Shown piece by piece: positions 36,981-50,613 of a stretch of 64,000 bases of DNA; the first letter of the stretch is position 1; every line of letters starts with the position of its first letter. The notes under the pieces are model-generated. The model searched no databases. It saw only the letters and a list, made by a program, of their open reading frames with translations, and was not told where the DNA came from. A program made the translations under genes and the position numbers. Origin of the DNA: Pythium myriotylum (Eukaryota; Oomycota; Peronosporomycetes; Pythiales; Pythiaceae); NCBI GenBank assembly GCA_023091665.1, contig JALJCQ010000014.1, positions 1,550,001 to 1,614,000 of the forward strand, in the 5' to 3' direction.

Positions 36981-38186
36981 GTCGAAACCAGACTCCTACG
37001 CTCACTCAACAAACCCCGCTTTGACAATACACTTGGACAACTTTCACATTACACCAACAACAACACAATACACACATCATCGCCTCCACGCGAACAACTA
37101 ACCAACAAACCGCCACAACCAGATACACACACGCCACCACACGCCGCACCGGCGCACACGGATCCCAACAACCCAGCACAACGCTCCCCACACTACACCC
37201 CCACCGCATGCCATTGCTTTACCCTCTACGCACACATTACCCAGACCCCAGACCCCAGACCCCAGATCCATCTGACCATCCATCCCTACGTGGTGATACA
37301 CAGCTCCTTCCGAATGCGTGTGACCCCGCACTGCTGTCAAACACCCGACCCAAATGCCATCCATCCATCCGACGCCGTCCACGACTCGATTGGCCTATAC
37401 GTCTGCCTACCGATCATGCTTGTCAGCCCGTTATCTCGTCGTACTATCATTCTCTCACGCATGATGAGTGCTATCCTCACATCAACGAAACCAAAAGCCA
37501 AACTGAACTCGGAACCGCGACCGCGACCGCGACCGCGACCGCGACCGATACCGAAACCGCGACCGAAACCGAAACGAGCATCCCGCTTGCCTTCCGGTTG
37601 ATGCCACCCCACACAGGTGGGCTGATCCGTCCTTCATCCTTCGCCTCGTGTCGTCTGTGCGAGCTGAGCGAAGGTGTCTATTGTCCACACAGGATCTCGA
37701 CTCAACTGCGCGTATGTGTTGGCACGACAGACTCGAACGACTACACCAACCTGAACGTGGTCGATGGACTCGTAGTTGGGACCCACCCACTCACCCACCC
37801 ACGCTGGGTCCGCGGTGAGGGGCTAGAACCAACGAGTGCGAGTGGATTGAAGCCACATGCGTGGGAACAAGTGCGGGGGTTGGTGCCGACTCCTGGTTCA
37901 CCTTGTCAGCTGAACGCACACGCTGGTTAGATGGTGACATGCTCATCAAATGGAGCCAACATGCGGGCAGCGGTGGAGTGTGGAAAGAAAGACAAGCAAG
38001 CACGACGAAGAGCGAGCATTGTCGAGGATAGGATGAGGGTGACGGGAAGGAGGTGATAGATAATGTGCTGGTGTGTGTGTTTGTGTTTGATTGTGTGGTG
38101 ATTAGTTGTGTTGTTTTATTGTTTTGGTTGTTGTAGTATGCGGTGTGTTTGTGTATGTGAGTGGAGTCGGGCGTGGATCAAAAAGA

Positions 38187-38258
38187 AGCGCGAGACCGGG
38201 TTCGAACCAGTGACCCTTCGAGCTGCAATCGAAAGCTCTACCACTGAGCTACCCGCGC
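38187..38258 (-). tRNA. tRNA-Cys(GCA) copy 25
   Basis: Intact, native 5' flank. Next tRNA 1,296 bp to the right. Confidence 0.96.
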
Positions 38259-39482
38259 GTCGAAACCAGACTCCTACGCTCACTCAACAAACCCCGCTTT
38301 GACAATACACTTGGACAACTTTCACATTACACCAACAACAACACAATACACACATCATCGCCTCCACGCGAACAACTAACCAACAAACCGCCACAACCAG
38401 ATACACACACGCCACCACACGCCGCACCGGCGCACACGGATCCCAACAACCCAACACAACGCTCCCCACACTACACCCCCACCGCATGCCATTGCTTTAC
38501 CCTCTACGCACACATTACCCAGACCCCAGACCCCAGACCCCAGATCCATCTGACCATCCATCCCTACGTGGTGATACACAGCTCCTTCCGAATGCGTGTG
38601 ACCCCGCACTGCTGTCAAACACCCGACCCAAATGCCATCCATCCATCCGACGCCGTCCACGACTCGATTGGCCTATACGTCTGCCTACCGATCATGCTTG
38701 TCAGCCCGTTATCTCGTCGTACTATCATTCTCTCACGCATGATGAGTGCTATCCTCACATCAACGAAACCAAAAGCCAAACTGAACTCGGAACCGCGACC
38801 GCGACCGCGACCGCGACCGCGACCGCGACCGCGACCGCGACCGATACCGAAACCGCGACCGAAACCGAAACGAGCATCCCGCTTGCCTTCCGGTTGATGC
38901 CACCCCACACAGGTGGGCTGATCCGTCCTTCATCCTTCGCCTCGTGTCGTCTGTGCGAGCTGAGCGAAGGTGTCTATTGTCCACACAGGATCTCGACTCA
39001 ACTGCGCGTATGTGTTGGCACGACAGACTCGAACGACTACACCAACCTGAACGTGGTCGATGGACTCGTAGTTGGGACCCACCCACTCACCCACCCACGC
39101 TGGGTCCGCGGTGAGGGGCTAGAACCAACGAGTGCGAGTGGATTGAAGCCACATGCGTGGGAACAAGTGCGGGGGTTGGTGCCGACTCCTGGTTCACCTT
39201 GTCAGCTGAACGCACACGCTGGTTAGATGGTGACATGCTCATCAAATGGAGCCAACATGCGGGCAGCGGTGGAGTGTGGAAAGAAAGACAAGCAAGCACG
39301 ACGAAGAGCGAGCATTGTCGAGGATAGGATGAGGGTGACGGGAAGGAGGTGATAGATAATGTGCTGGTGTGTGTGTTTGTGTTTGATTGTGTGGTGATTA
39401 GTTGTGTTGTTTTATTGTTTTGGTTGTTGTAGTATGCGGTGTGTTTGTGTATGTGAGTGGAGTCGGGCGTGGATCAAAAAGA

Positions 39483-39554
39483 AGCGCGAGACCGGGTTCG
39501 AACCAGTGACCCTTCGAGCTGCAATCGAAAGCTCTACCACTGAGCTACCCGCGC
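39483..39554 (-). tRNA. tRNA-Cys(GCA) copy 26
   Basis: Intact, native 5' flank. The unit to its right has two GACCCCA copies; next tRNA 1,271 bp away. Confidence 0.96.
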
Positions 39555-40753
39555 GTCGAAACCAGACTCCTACGCTCACTCAACAAACCCCGCTTTGACA
39601 ATACACTTGGACAACTTTCACATTACACCAACAACAACACAATACACACATCATCGCCTCCACGCGAACAACTAACCAACAAACCGCCACAACCAGATAC
39701 ACACACGCCACCACACGCCGCACCGGCGCACACGGATCCCAACAACCCAACACAACGCTCCCCACACTACACCCCCACCGCATGCCATTGCTTTACCCTC
39801 TACGCACACATTACCCAGACCCCAGACCCCAGATCCATCTGACCATCCATCCCTACGTGGTGATACACAGCTCCTTCCGAATGCGTGTGACCCCGCACTG
39901 CTGTCAAACACCCGACCCAAATGCCATCCATCCATCCGACGCCGTCCACGACTCGATTGGCCTATACGTCTGCCTACCGATCATGCTTGTCAGCCCGTTA
40001 TCTCGTCGTACTATCATTCTCTCACGCATGATGAGTGCTATCCTCACATCAACGAAACCAAAAGCCAAACTGAACTCGGAACCGCGACCGCGACCGCGAC
40101 CGCGACCGCGACCGATACCGAAACCGCGACCGAAACCGAAACGAGCATCCCGCTTGCCTTCCGGTTGATGCCACCCCACACAGGTGGGCTGATCCGTCCT
40201 TCATCCTTCGCCTCGTGTCGTCTGTGCGAGCTGAGCGAAGGTGTCTATTGTCCACACAGGATCTCGACTCAACTGCGCGTATGTGTTGGCACGACAGACT
40301 CGAACGACTACACCAACCTGAACGTGGTCGATGGACTCGTAGTTGGGACCCACCCACTCACCCACCCACGCTGGGTCCGCGGTGAGGGGCTAGAACCAAC
40401 GAGTGCGAGTGGATTGAAGCCACATGCGTGGGAACAAGTGCGGGGGTTGGTGCCGACTCCTGGTTCACCTTGTCAGCTGAACGCACACGCTGGTTAGATG
40501 GTGACATGCTCATCAAATGGAGCCAACATGCGGGCAGCGGTGGAGTGTGGAAAGAAAGACAAGCAAGCACGACGAAGAGCGAGCATTGTCGAGGATAGGA
40601 TGAGGGTGACGGGAAGGAGGTGATAGATAATGTGCTGGTGTGTGTGTTTGTGTTTGATTGTGTGGTGATTAGTTGTGTTGTTTTATTGTTTTGGTTGTTG
40701 TAGTATGCGGTGTGTTTGTGTATGTGAGTGGAGTCGGGCGTGGATCAAAAAGA

Positions 40754-40825
40754 AGCGCGAGACCGGGTTCGAACCAGTGACCCTTCGAGCTGCAATCGAA
40801 AGCTCTACCACTGAGCTACCCGCGC
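40754..40825 (-). tRNA. tRNA-Cys(GCA) copy 27
   Basis: Intact, native 5' flank. Next tRNA 1,271 bp to the right; this unit and the previous one are near twins. Confidence 0.96.
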
Positions 40826-42024
40826 GTCGAAACCAGACTCCTACGCTCACTCAACAAACCCCGCTTTGACAATACACTTGGACAACTTTCACATTACACC
40901 AACAACAACACAATACACACATCATCGCCTCCACGCGAACAACTAACCAACAAACCGCCACAACCAGATACACACACGCCACCACACGCCGCACCGGCGC
41001 ACACGGATCCCAACAACCCAACACAACGCTCCCCACACTACACCCCCACCGCATGCCATTGCTTTACCCTCTACGCACACATTACCCAGACCCCAGACCC
41101 CAGATCCATCTGACCATCCATCCCTACGTGGTGATACACAGCTCCTTCCGAATGCGTGTGACCCCGCACTGCTGTCAAACACCCGACCCAAATGCCATCC
41201 ATCCATCCGACGCCGTCCACGACTCGATTGGCCTATACGTCTGCCTACCGATCATGCTTGTCAGCCCGTTATCTCGTCGTACTATCATTCTCTCACGCAT
41301 GATGAGTGCTATCCTCACATCAACGAAACCAAAAGCCAAACTGAACTCGGAACCGCGACCGCGACCGCGACCGCGACCGCGACCGATACCGAAACCGCGA
41401 CCGAAACCGAAACGAGCATCCCGCTTGCCTTCCGGTTGATGCCACCCCACACAGGTGGGCTGATCCGTCCTTCATCCTTCGCCTCGTGTCGTCTGTGCGA
41501 GCTGAGCGAAGGTGTCTATTGTCCACACAGGATCTCGACTCAACTGCGCGTATGTGTTGGCACGACAGACTCGAACGACTACACCAACCTGAACGTGGTC
41601 GATGGACTCGTAGTTGGGACCCACCCACTCACCCACCCACGCTGGGTCCGCGGTGAGGGGCTAGAACCAACGAGTGCGAGTGGATTGAAGCCACATGCGT
41701 GGGAACAAGTGCGGGGGTTGGTGCCGACTCCTGGTTCACCTTGTCAGCTGAACGCACACGCTGGTTAGATGGTGACATGCTCATCAAATGGAGCCAACAT
41801 GCGGGCAGCGGTGGAGTGTGGAAAGAAAGACAAGCAAGCACGACGAAGAGCGAGCATTGTCGAGGATAGGATGAGGGTGACGGGAAGGAGGTGATAGATA
41901 ATGTGCTGGTGTGTGTGTTTGTGTTTGATTGTGTGGTGATTAGTTGTGTTGTTTTATTGTTTTGGTTGTTGTAGTATGCGGTGTGTTTGTGTATGTGAGT
42001 GGAGTCGGGCGTGGATCAAAAAGA

Positions 42025-42096
42025 AGCGCGAGACCGGGTTCGAACCAGTGACCCTTCGAGCTGCAATCGAAAGCTCTACCACTGAGCTACCCGCGC
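42025..42096 (-). tRNA. tRNA-Cys(GCA) copy 28
   Basis: Intact, native 5' flank. Next tRNA 1,295 bp to the right (n=9 without AAA). Confidence 0.96.
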
Positions 42097-43319
42097 GTCG
42101 AAACCAGACTCCTACGCTCACTCAACAAACCCCGCTTTGACAATACACTTGGACAACTTTCACATTACACCAACAACAACACAATACACACATCATCGCC
42201 TCCACGCGAACAACTAACCAACAAACCGCCACAACCAGATACACACACGCCACCACACGCCGCACCGGCGCACACGGATCCCAACAACCCAACACAACGC
42301 TCCCCACACTACACCCCCACCGCATGCCATTGCTTTACCCTCTACGCACACATTACCCAGACCCCAGACCCCAGATCCATCTGACCATCCATCCCTACGT
42401 GGTGATACACAGCTCCTTCCGAATGCGTGTGACCCCGCACTGCTGTCAAACACCCGACCCAAATGCCATCCATCCATCCGACGCCGTCCACGACTCGATT
42501 GGCCTATACGTCTGCCTACCGATCATGCTTGTCAGCCCGTTATCTCGTCGTACTATCATTCTCTCACGCATGATGAGTGCTATCCTCACATCAACGAAAC
42601 CAAAAGCCAAACTGAACTCGGAACCGCGACCGCGACCGCGACCGCGACCGCGACCGCGACCGCGACCGCGACCGCGACCGATACCGAAACCGCGACCGAA
42701 ACCGAAACGAGCATCCCGCTTGCCTTCCGGTTGATGCCACCCCACACAGGTGGGCTGATCCGTCCTTCATCCTTCGCCTCGTGTCGTCTGTGCGAGCTGA
42801 GCGAAGGTGTCTATTGTCCACACAGGATCTCGACTCAACTGCGCGTATGTGTTGGCACGACAGACTCGAACGACTACACCAACCTGAACGTGGTCGATGG
42901 ACTCGTAGTTGGGACTCACCCACTCACCCACCCACGCTGGGTCCGCGGTGAGGGGCTAGAACCAACGAGTGCGAGTGGATTGAAGCCACATGCGTGGGAA
43001 CAAGTGCGGGGGTTGGTGCCGACTCCTGGTTCACCTTGTCAGCTGAACGCACACGCTGGTTAGATGGTGACATGCTCGTCAAATGGAGCCAACATGCGGG
43101 CAGCGGTGGAGTGTGGAAAGAAAGACAAGCAAGCACGACGAAGAGCGAGCATTGTCGAGGATAGGATGAGGGTGACGGGAAGGAGGTGATAGATAATGTG
43201 CTGGTGTGTGTGTTTGTGTTTGATTGTGTGGTGATTAGTTGTGTTGTTTTATTGTTTTGGTTGTTGTAGTATGCGGTGTGTTTGTGTATGTGAGTGGAGT
43301 CGGGCGTGGATCAAAAAGA

Positions 43320-43391
43320 AGCGCGAGACCGGGTTCGAACCAGTGACCCTTCGAGCTGCAATCGAAAGCTCTACCACTGAGCTACCGGCGC
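43320..43391 (-). tRNA. tRNA-Cys(GCA) copy 29, acceptor-stem variant
   Basis: One substitution at 43387 changes tRNA position 5 from G to C, giving 5' strand GCGCCGG. The partner at position 68 is still C, so a C·C mismatch sits in the acceptor stem. Everything else, including anticodon, U73 and terminator, is intact. The gene may be transcribed, but folding or charging could be impaired. It is the only point variant I found among the tRNA copies. Next tRNA 1,277 bp to the right. Confidence 0.9.
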
Positions 43392-44596
43392 GTCGAAACC
43401 AGACTCCTACGCTCACTCAACAAACCCCGCTTTGACAATACACTTGGACAACTTTCACATTACACCAACAACAACACAATACACACATCATCGCCTCCAC
43501 GCGAACAACTAACCAACAAACCGCCACAACCAGATACACACACGCCACCACACGCCGCACCGGCGCACACGGATCCCAACAACCCAACACAACGCTCCCC
43601 ACACTACACCCCCACCGCATGCCATTGCTTTACCCTCTACGCACACATTACCCAGACCCCAGACCCCAGATCCATCTGACCATCCATCCCTACGTGGTGA
43701 TACACAGCTCCTTCCGAATGCGTGTGACCCCGCACTGCTGTCAAACACCCGACCCAAATGCCATCCATCCATCCGACGCCGTCCACGACTCGATTGGCCT
43801 ATACGTCTGCCTACCGATCATGCTTGTCAGCCCGTTATCTCGTCGTACTATCATTCTCTCACGCATGATGAGTGCTATCCTCACATCAACGAAACCAAAA
43901 GCCAAACTGAACTCGGAACCGCGACCGCGACCGCGACCGCGACCGCGACCGCGACCGATACCGAAACCGCGACCGAAACCGAAACGAGCATCCCGCTTGC
44001 CTTCCGGTTGATGCCACCCCACACAGGTGGGCTGATCCGTCCTTCATCCTTCGCCTCGTGTCGTCTGTGCGAGCTGAGCGAAGGTGTCTATTGTCCACAC
44101 AGGATCTCGACTCAACTGCGCGTATGTGTTGGCACGACAGACTCGAACGACTACACCAACCTGAACGTGGTCGATGGACTCGTAGTTGGGACCCACCCAC
44201 TCACCCACCCACGCTGGGTCCGCGGTGAGGGGCTAGAACCAACGAGTGCGAGTGGATTGAAGCCGCATGCGTGGGAACAAGTGCGGGGGTTGGTGCCGAC
44301 TCCTGGTTCACCTTGTCAGCTGAACGCACACGCTGGTTAGATGGTGACATGCTCGTCAAATGGAGCCAACATGCGGGCAGCGGTGGAGTGTGGAAAGAAA
44401 GACAAGCAAGCACGACGAAGAGCGAGCATTGTCGAGGATAGGATGAGGGTGACGGGAAGGAGGTGATAGATAATGTGCTGGTGTGTGTGTTTGTGTTTGA
44501 TTGTGTGGTGATTAGTTGTGTTGTTTTATTGTTTTGGTTGTTGTAGTATGCGGTGTGTTTGTGTATGTGAGTGGAGTCGGGCGTGGATCAAAAAGA

Positions 44597-44668
44597 AGCG
44601 CGAGACCGGGTTCGAACCAGTGACCCTTCGAGCTGCAATCGAAAGCTCTACCACTGAGCTACCCGCGC
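44597..44668 (-). tRNA. tRNA-Cys(GCA) copy 30
   Basis: Intact. Its 5' flank is the longest inserted segment (from 44669), which starts with 117 bp found nowhere else in the window. Spacing to the next tRNA is 2,155 bp. Confidence 0.96.
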
Positions 44669-44785
44669 GTAGCAGAAACGCAGCCAGAAAGTTTGCTGCC
44701 CCTGAGTATTCGGAGGATATGCGAGCCGGACGGAGGCGTTGACGTTTGAAATTGTTGGTTCAATTTCTAGTACTTTTTAAAGATA
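44669..44785. other. Unique 117-bp segment with two hairpins and a T5 run
   Basis: The only non-repeated sequence in the window. On the + strand, gcagaaac (44672–44679) can pair with gtttgctgc (44691–44699, one bulge). A perfect 7-bp stem gaaattg/caatttc (44748–44754 with 44761–44767, loop ttggtt) is followed after 6 nt by TTTTT (44774–44778). A stem followed by T5 resembles the 3' end of a small Pol III RNA, and ggttcaattt is loosely B-box-like. I do not recognise a known RNA family, so this may be the end of the mobile segment or a fragment of a small RNA gene. Confidence 0.4.
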
Positions 44786-45548
44786 TCACTTCGCAATTTG
44801 CTCGCTACCCCTCAAGTGACCAAGTCCAGAAGTGTCCAGTCCAAGCACCCAGCCCAGCTGCCAGCCCATCACCCCCGACCCTCTCCACACCCAGTCGCCA
44901 TGACCAAGGGTGCTGCGAGAGCCAAGACCAAGCGCAAGAAGCTTGGCATCGGGACGCTGCCGCCACCGCGCCGACCAGTCGGCATCCCATGCGTGCTTCC
45001 TTCGGCTTCATCGGGAGAGCCGACATTCACCACATGGAGAGCGCGCGCCAGAGCTCGGCCACCTGGTCGACTCTAATATCAACCCACCGCTGATCAACCC
45101 ACGCCGTGACCAACACTCACGGCACCCAGCCACCAACCTTCACTCACGAGACCGTTGGGTAACCAACACTCACCGACACCAACCTCAACCCAACCAGCAC
45201 TCACCGACACCAACCTCAACCCAACCAGCATTCAAGCAACCCAGCATCAACCCAACCGGCATTCAGCCAACCCAGCTTCAACCCAACCAACACTCAACTC
45301 ACCCAGCATCAACATACCAGCAAACCAGCAAATGAAGGTCAAGTTAACCCAGTACCCAGCTTCAACGACAACAGAACAACCACCTCAACAACCCAACGAA
45401 CCATGACGCAAGGATTCATCCTCTCAGCACAAACCGACCAGCCAACCACGAGACTCAACCGAACCTTAGCAACATAGAACCCGCACGGGATTAGCGAGCA
45501 GTTAGAAGTCAGTCGTAAATGCTAGTGCAGCAATACAGACGCCTTGAA
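44669..45548. mobile_element. Inserted segment, longest form (880 bp)
   Basis: The 763-bp core (from 44786) is preceded by 117 unique bp. With this left end the flanking direct repeat grows to 18 bp (actgagctacccgcgcgt at 44653–44670 and 45549–45566). This could be the full-length or ancestral form, with shorter left ends elsewhere derived from it. Core variants cacctggtcg and acgccgtgacc match the copies at 1059 and 23022; gaacaaccacctcaac is shared only with the copy at 54475. Confidence 0.7.
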
Positions 45549-46751
45549 ACTGAGCTACCCGCGCGTCGAAACCAGACTCCTACGCTCACTCAACAAACCC
45601 CGCTTTGACAATACACTTGGACAACTTTCACATTACACCAACAACAACACAATACACACATCATCGCCTCCACGCGAACAACTAACCAACAAACCGCCAC
45701 AACCAGATACACACACGCCACCACACGCCGCACCGGCGCACACGGATCCCAACAACCCAACACAACGCTCCCCACACTACACCCCCACCGCATGCCATTG
45801 CTTTACCCTCTACGCACACATTACCCAGACCCCAGACCCCAGATCCATCTGACCATCCATCCCTACGTGGTGATACACAGCTCCTTCCGAATGCGTGTGA
45901 CCCCGCACTGCTGTCAAACACCCGACCCAAATGCCATCCATCCATCCGACGCCGTCCACGACTCGATTGGCCTATACGTCTGCCTACCGATCATGCTTGT
46001 CAGCCCGTTATCTCGTCGTACTATCATTCTCTCACGCATGATGAGTGCTATCCTCACATCAACGAAACCAAAAGCCAAACTGAACTCGGAACCGCGACCG
46101 CGACCGCGACCGATACCGAAACCGCGACCGAAACCGAAACGAGCATCCCGCTTGCCTTCCGGTTGATGCCACCCCACACAGGTGGGCTGATCCGTCCTTC
46201 ATCCTTCGCCTCGTGTCGTCTGTGCGAGCTGAGCGAAGGTGTCTATTGTCCACACAGGATCTCGACTCAACTGCGCGTATGTGTTGGCACGACAGACTCG
46301 AACGACTACACCAACCTGAACGTGGTCGATGGACTCGTAGTTGGGACTCACCCACTCACCCACCCACGCTGGGTCCGCGGTGAGGGGCTAGAACCAACGA
46401 GTGCGAGTGGATTGAAGCCGCATGCGTGGGAACAAGTGCGGGGGTTGGTGCCGACTCCTGGTTCACCTTGTCAGCTGAACGCACACGCTGGTTAGATGGT
46501 GACATGCTCGTCAAATGGAGCCAACATGCGGGCAGCGGTGGAGTGTGGAAAGAAAGACAAGCAAGCACGACGAAGAGCGAGCATTGTCGAGGATAGGATG
46601 AGGGTGACGGGAAGGAGGTGATAGATAATGTGCTGGTGTGTGTGTTTGTGTTTGATTGTGTGGTGATTAGTTGTGTTGTTTTATTGTTTTGGTTGTTGTA
46701 GTATGCGGTGTGTTTGTGTATGTGAGTGGAGTCGGGCGTGGATCAAAAAGA

Positions 46752-46823
46752 AGCGCGAGACCGGGTTCGAACCAGTGACCCTTCGAGCTGCAATCGAAAG
46801 CTCTACCACTGAGCTACCCGCGC
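46752..46823 (-). tRNA. tRNA-Cys(GCA) copy 31
   Basis: Intact, native 5' flank. Next tRNA 1,296 bp to the right. Confidence 0.96.
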
Positions 46824-48047
46824 GTCGAAACCAGACTCCTACGCTCACTCAACAAACCCCGCTTTGACAATACACTTGGACAACTTTCACATTACACCAA
46901 CAACAACACAATACACACATCATCGCCTCCACGCGAACAACTAACCAACAAACCGCCACAACCAGATACACACACGCCACCACACGCCGCACCGGCGCAC
47001 ACGGATCCCAACAACCCAACACAACGCTCCCCACACTACACCCCCACCGCATGCCATTGCTTTACCCTCTACGCACACATTACCCAGACCCCAGACCCCA
47101 GACCCCAGATCCATCTGACCATCCATCCCTACGTGGTGATACACAGCTCCTTCCGAATGCGTGTGACCCCGCACTGCTGTCAAACACCCGACCCAAATGC
47201 CATCCATCCATCCGACGCCGTCCACGACTCGATTGGCCTATACGTCTGCCTACCGATCATGCTTGTCAGCCCGTTATCTCGTCGTACTATCATTCTCTCA
47301 CGCATGATGAGTGCTATCCTCACATCAACGAAACCAAAAGCCAAACTGAACTCGGAACCGCGACCGCGACCGCGACCGCGACCGCGACCGCGACCGCGAC
47401 CGCGACCGATACCGAAACCGCGACCGAAACCGAAACGAGCATCCCGCTTGCCTTCCGGTTGATGCCACCCCACACAGGTGGGCTGATCCGTCCTTCATCC
47501 TTCGCCTCGTGTCGTCTGTGCGAGCTGAGCGAAGGTGTCTATTGTCCACACAGGATCTCGACTCAACTGCGCGTATGTGTTGGCACGACAGACTCGAACG
47601 ACTACACCAACCTGAACGTGGTCGATGGACTCGTAGTTGGGACTCACCCACTCACCCACCCACGCTGGGTCCGCGGTGAGGGGCTAGAACCAACGAGTGC
47701 GAGTGGATTGAAGCCACATGCGTGGGAACAAGTGCGGGGGTTGGTGCCGACTCCTGGTTCACCTTGTCAGCTGAACGCACACGCTGGTTAGATGGTGACA
47801 TGCTCGTCAAATGGAGCCAACATGCGGGCAGCGGTGGAGTGTGGAAAGAAAGACAAGCAAGCACGACGAAGAGCGAGCATTGTCGAGGATAGGATGAGGG
47901 TGACGGGAAGGAGGTGATAGATAATGTGCTGGTGTGTGTGTTTGTGTTTGATTGTGTGGTGATTAGTTGTGTTGTTTTATTGTTTTGGTTGTTGTAGTAT
48001 GCGGTGTGTTTGTGTATGTGAGTGGAGTCGGGCGTGGATCAAAAAGA

Positions 48048-48119
48048 AGCGCGAGACCGGGTTCGAACCAGTGACCCTTCGAGCTGCAATCGAAAGCTCT
48101 ACCACTGAGCTACCCGCGC
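48048..48119 (-). tRNA. tRNA-Cys(GCA) copy 32
   Basis: Intact, native 5' flank. Next tRNA 1,283 bp to the right. Confidence 0.96.
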
Positions 48120-49330
48120 GTCGAAACCAGACTCCTACGCTCACTCAACAAACCCCGCTTTGACAATACACTTGGACAACTTTCACATTACACCAACAAC
48201 AACACAATACACACATCATCGCCTCCACGCGAACAACTAACCAACAAACCGCCACAACCAGATACACACACGCCACCACACGCCGCACCGGCGCACACGG
48301 ATCCCAACAACCCAACACAACGCTCCCCACACTACACCCCCACCGCATGCCATTGCTTTACCCTCTACGCACACATTACCCAGACCCCAGACCCCAGATC
48401 CATCTGACCATCCATCCCTACGTGGTGATACACAGCTCCTTCCGAATGCGTGTGACCCCGCACTGCTGTCAAACACCCGACCCAAATGCCATCCATCCAT
48501 CCGACGCCGTCCACGACTCGATTGGCCTATACGTCTGCCTACCGATCATGCTTGTCAGCCCGTTATCTCGTCGTACTATCATTCTCTCACGCATGATGAG
48601 TGCTATCCTCACATCAACGAAACCAAAAGCCAAACTGAACTCGGAACCGCGACCGCGACCGCGACCGCGACCGCGACCGCGACCGCGACCGATACCGAAA
48701 CCGCGACCGAAACCGAAACGAGCATCCCGCTTGCCTTCCGGTTGATGCCACCCCACACAGGTGGGCTGATCCGTCCTTCATCCTTCGCCTCGTGTCGTCT
48801 GTGCGAGCTGAGCGAAGGTGTCTATTGTCCACACAGGATCTCGACTCAACTGCGCGTATGTGTTGGCACGACAGACTCGAACGACTACACCAACCTGAAC
48901 GTGGTCGATGGACTCGTAGTTGGGACCCACCCACTCACCCACCCACGCTGGGTCCGCGGTGAGGGGCTAGAACCAACGAGTGCGAGTGGATTGAAGCCGC
49001 ATGCGTGGGAACAAGTGCGGGGGTTGGTGCCGACTCCTGGTTCACCTTGTCAGCTGAACGCACACGCTGGTTAGATGGTGACATGCTCGTCAAATGGAGC
49101 CAACATGCGGGCAGCGGTGGAGTGTGGAAAGAAAGACAAGCAAGCACGACGAAGAGCGAGCATTGTCGAGGATAGGATGAGGGTGACGGGAAGGAGGTGA
49201 TAGATAATGTGCTGGTGTGTGTGTTTGTGTTTGATTGTGTGGTGATTAGTTGTGTTGTTTTATTGTTTTGGTTGTTGTAGTATGCGGTGTGTTTGTGTAT
49301 GTGAGTGGAGTCGGGCGTGGATCAAAAAGA

Positions 49331-49402
49331 AGCGCGAGACCGGGTTCGAACCAGTGACCCTTCGAGCTGCAATCGAAAGCTCTACCACTGAGCTACCCGC
49401 GC
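49331..49402 (-). tRNA. tRNA-Cys(GCA) copy 33
   Basis: Intact, native 5' flank. The unit to its right has a private A to G change at 49861; next tRNA 1,283 bp away. Confidence 0.96.
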
Positions 49403-50613
49403 GTCGAAACCAGACTCCTACGCTCACTCAACAAACCCCGCTTTGACAATACACTTGGACAACTTTCACATTACACCAACAACAACACAATACACACATC
49501 ATCGCCTCCACGCGAACAACTAACCAACAAACCGCCACAACCAGATACACACACGCCACCACACGCCGCACCGGCGCACACGGATCCCAACAACCCAACA
49601 CAACGCTCCCCACACTACACCCCCACCGCATGCCATTGCTTTACCCTCTACGCACACATTACCCAGACCCCAGACCCCAGATCCATCTGACCATCCATCC
49701 CTACGTGGTGATACACAGCTCCTTCCGAATGCGTGTGACCCCGCACTGCTGTCAAACACCCGACCCAAATGCCATCCATCCATCCGACGCCGTCCACGAC
49801 TCGATTGGCCTATACGTCTGCCTACCGATCATGCTTGTCAGCCCGTTATCTCGTCGTACTGTCATTCTCTCACGCATGATGAGTGCTATCCTCACATCAA
49901 CGAAACCAAAAGCCAAACTGAACTCGGAACCGCGACCGCGACCGCGACCGCGACCGCGACCGCGACCGCGACCGATACCGAAACCGCGACCGAAACCGAA
50001 ACGAGCATCCCGCTTGCCTTCCGGTTGATGCCACCCCACACAGGTGGGCTGATCCGTCCTTCATCCTTCGCCTCGTGTCGTCTGTGCGAGCTGAGCGAAG
50101 GTGTCTATTGTCCACACAGGATCTCGACTCAACTGCGCGTATGTGTTGGCACGACAGACTCGAACGACTACACCAACCTGAACGTGGTCGATGGACTCGT
50201 AGTTGGGACCCACCCACTCACCCACCCACGCTGGGTCCGCGGTGAGGGGCTAGAACCAACGAGTGCGAGTGGATTGAAGCCGCATGCGTGGGAACAAGTG
50301 CGGGGGTTGGTGCCGACTCCTGGTTCACCTTGTCAGCTGAACGCACACGCTGGTTAGATGGTGACATGCTCGTCAAATGGAGCCAACATGCGGGCAGCGG
50401 TGGAGTGTGGAAAGAAAGACAAGCAAGCACGACGAAGAGCGAGCATTGTCGAGGATAGGATGAGGGTGACGGGAAGGAGGTGATAGATAATGTGCTGGTG
50501 TGTGTGTTTGTGTTTGATTGTGTGGTGGTTAGTTGTGTTGTTTTATTGTTTTGGTTGTTGTAGTATGCGGTGTGTTTGTGTATGTGAGTGGAGTCGGGCG
50601 TGGATCAAAAAGA

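Noticed and set aside
44669..45548. Helitron (starts TC, hairpin near CTAG)
   Set aside because: The hairpin and CTAG lie at the left side, the right end is ttgaa and not CTRR, and a 16–18 bp target duplication is not expected for Helitrons.
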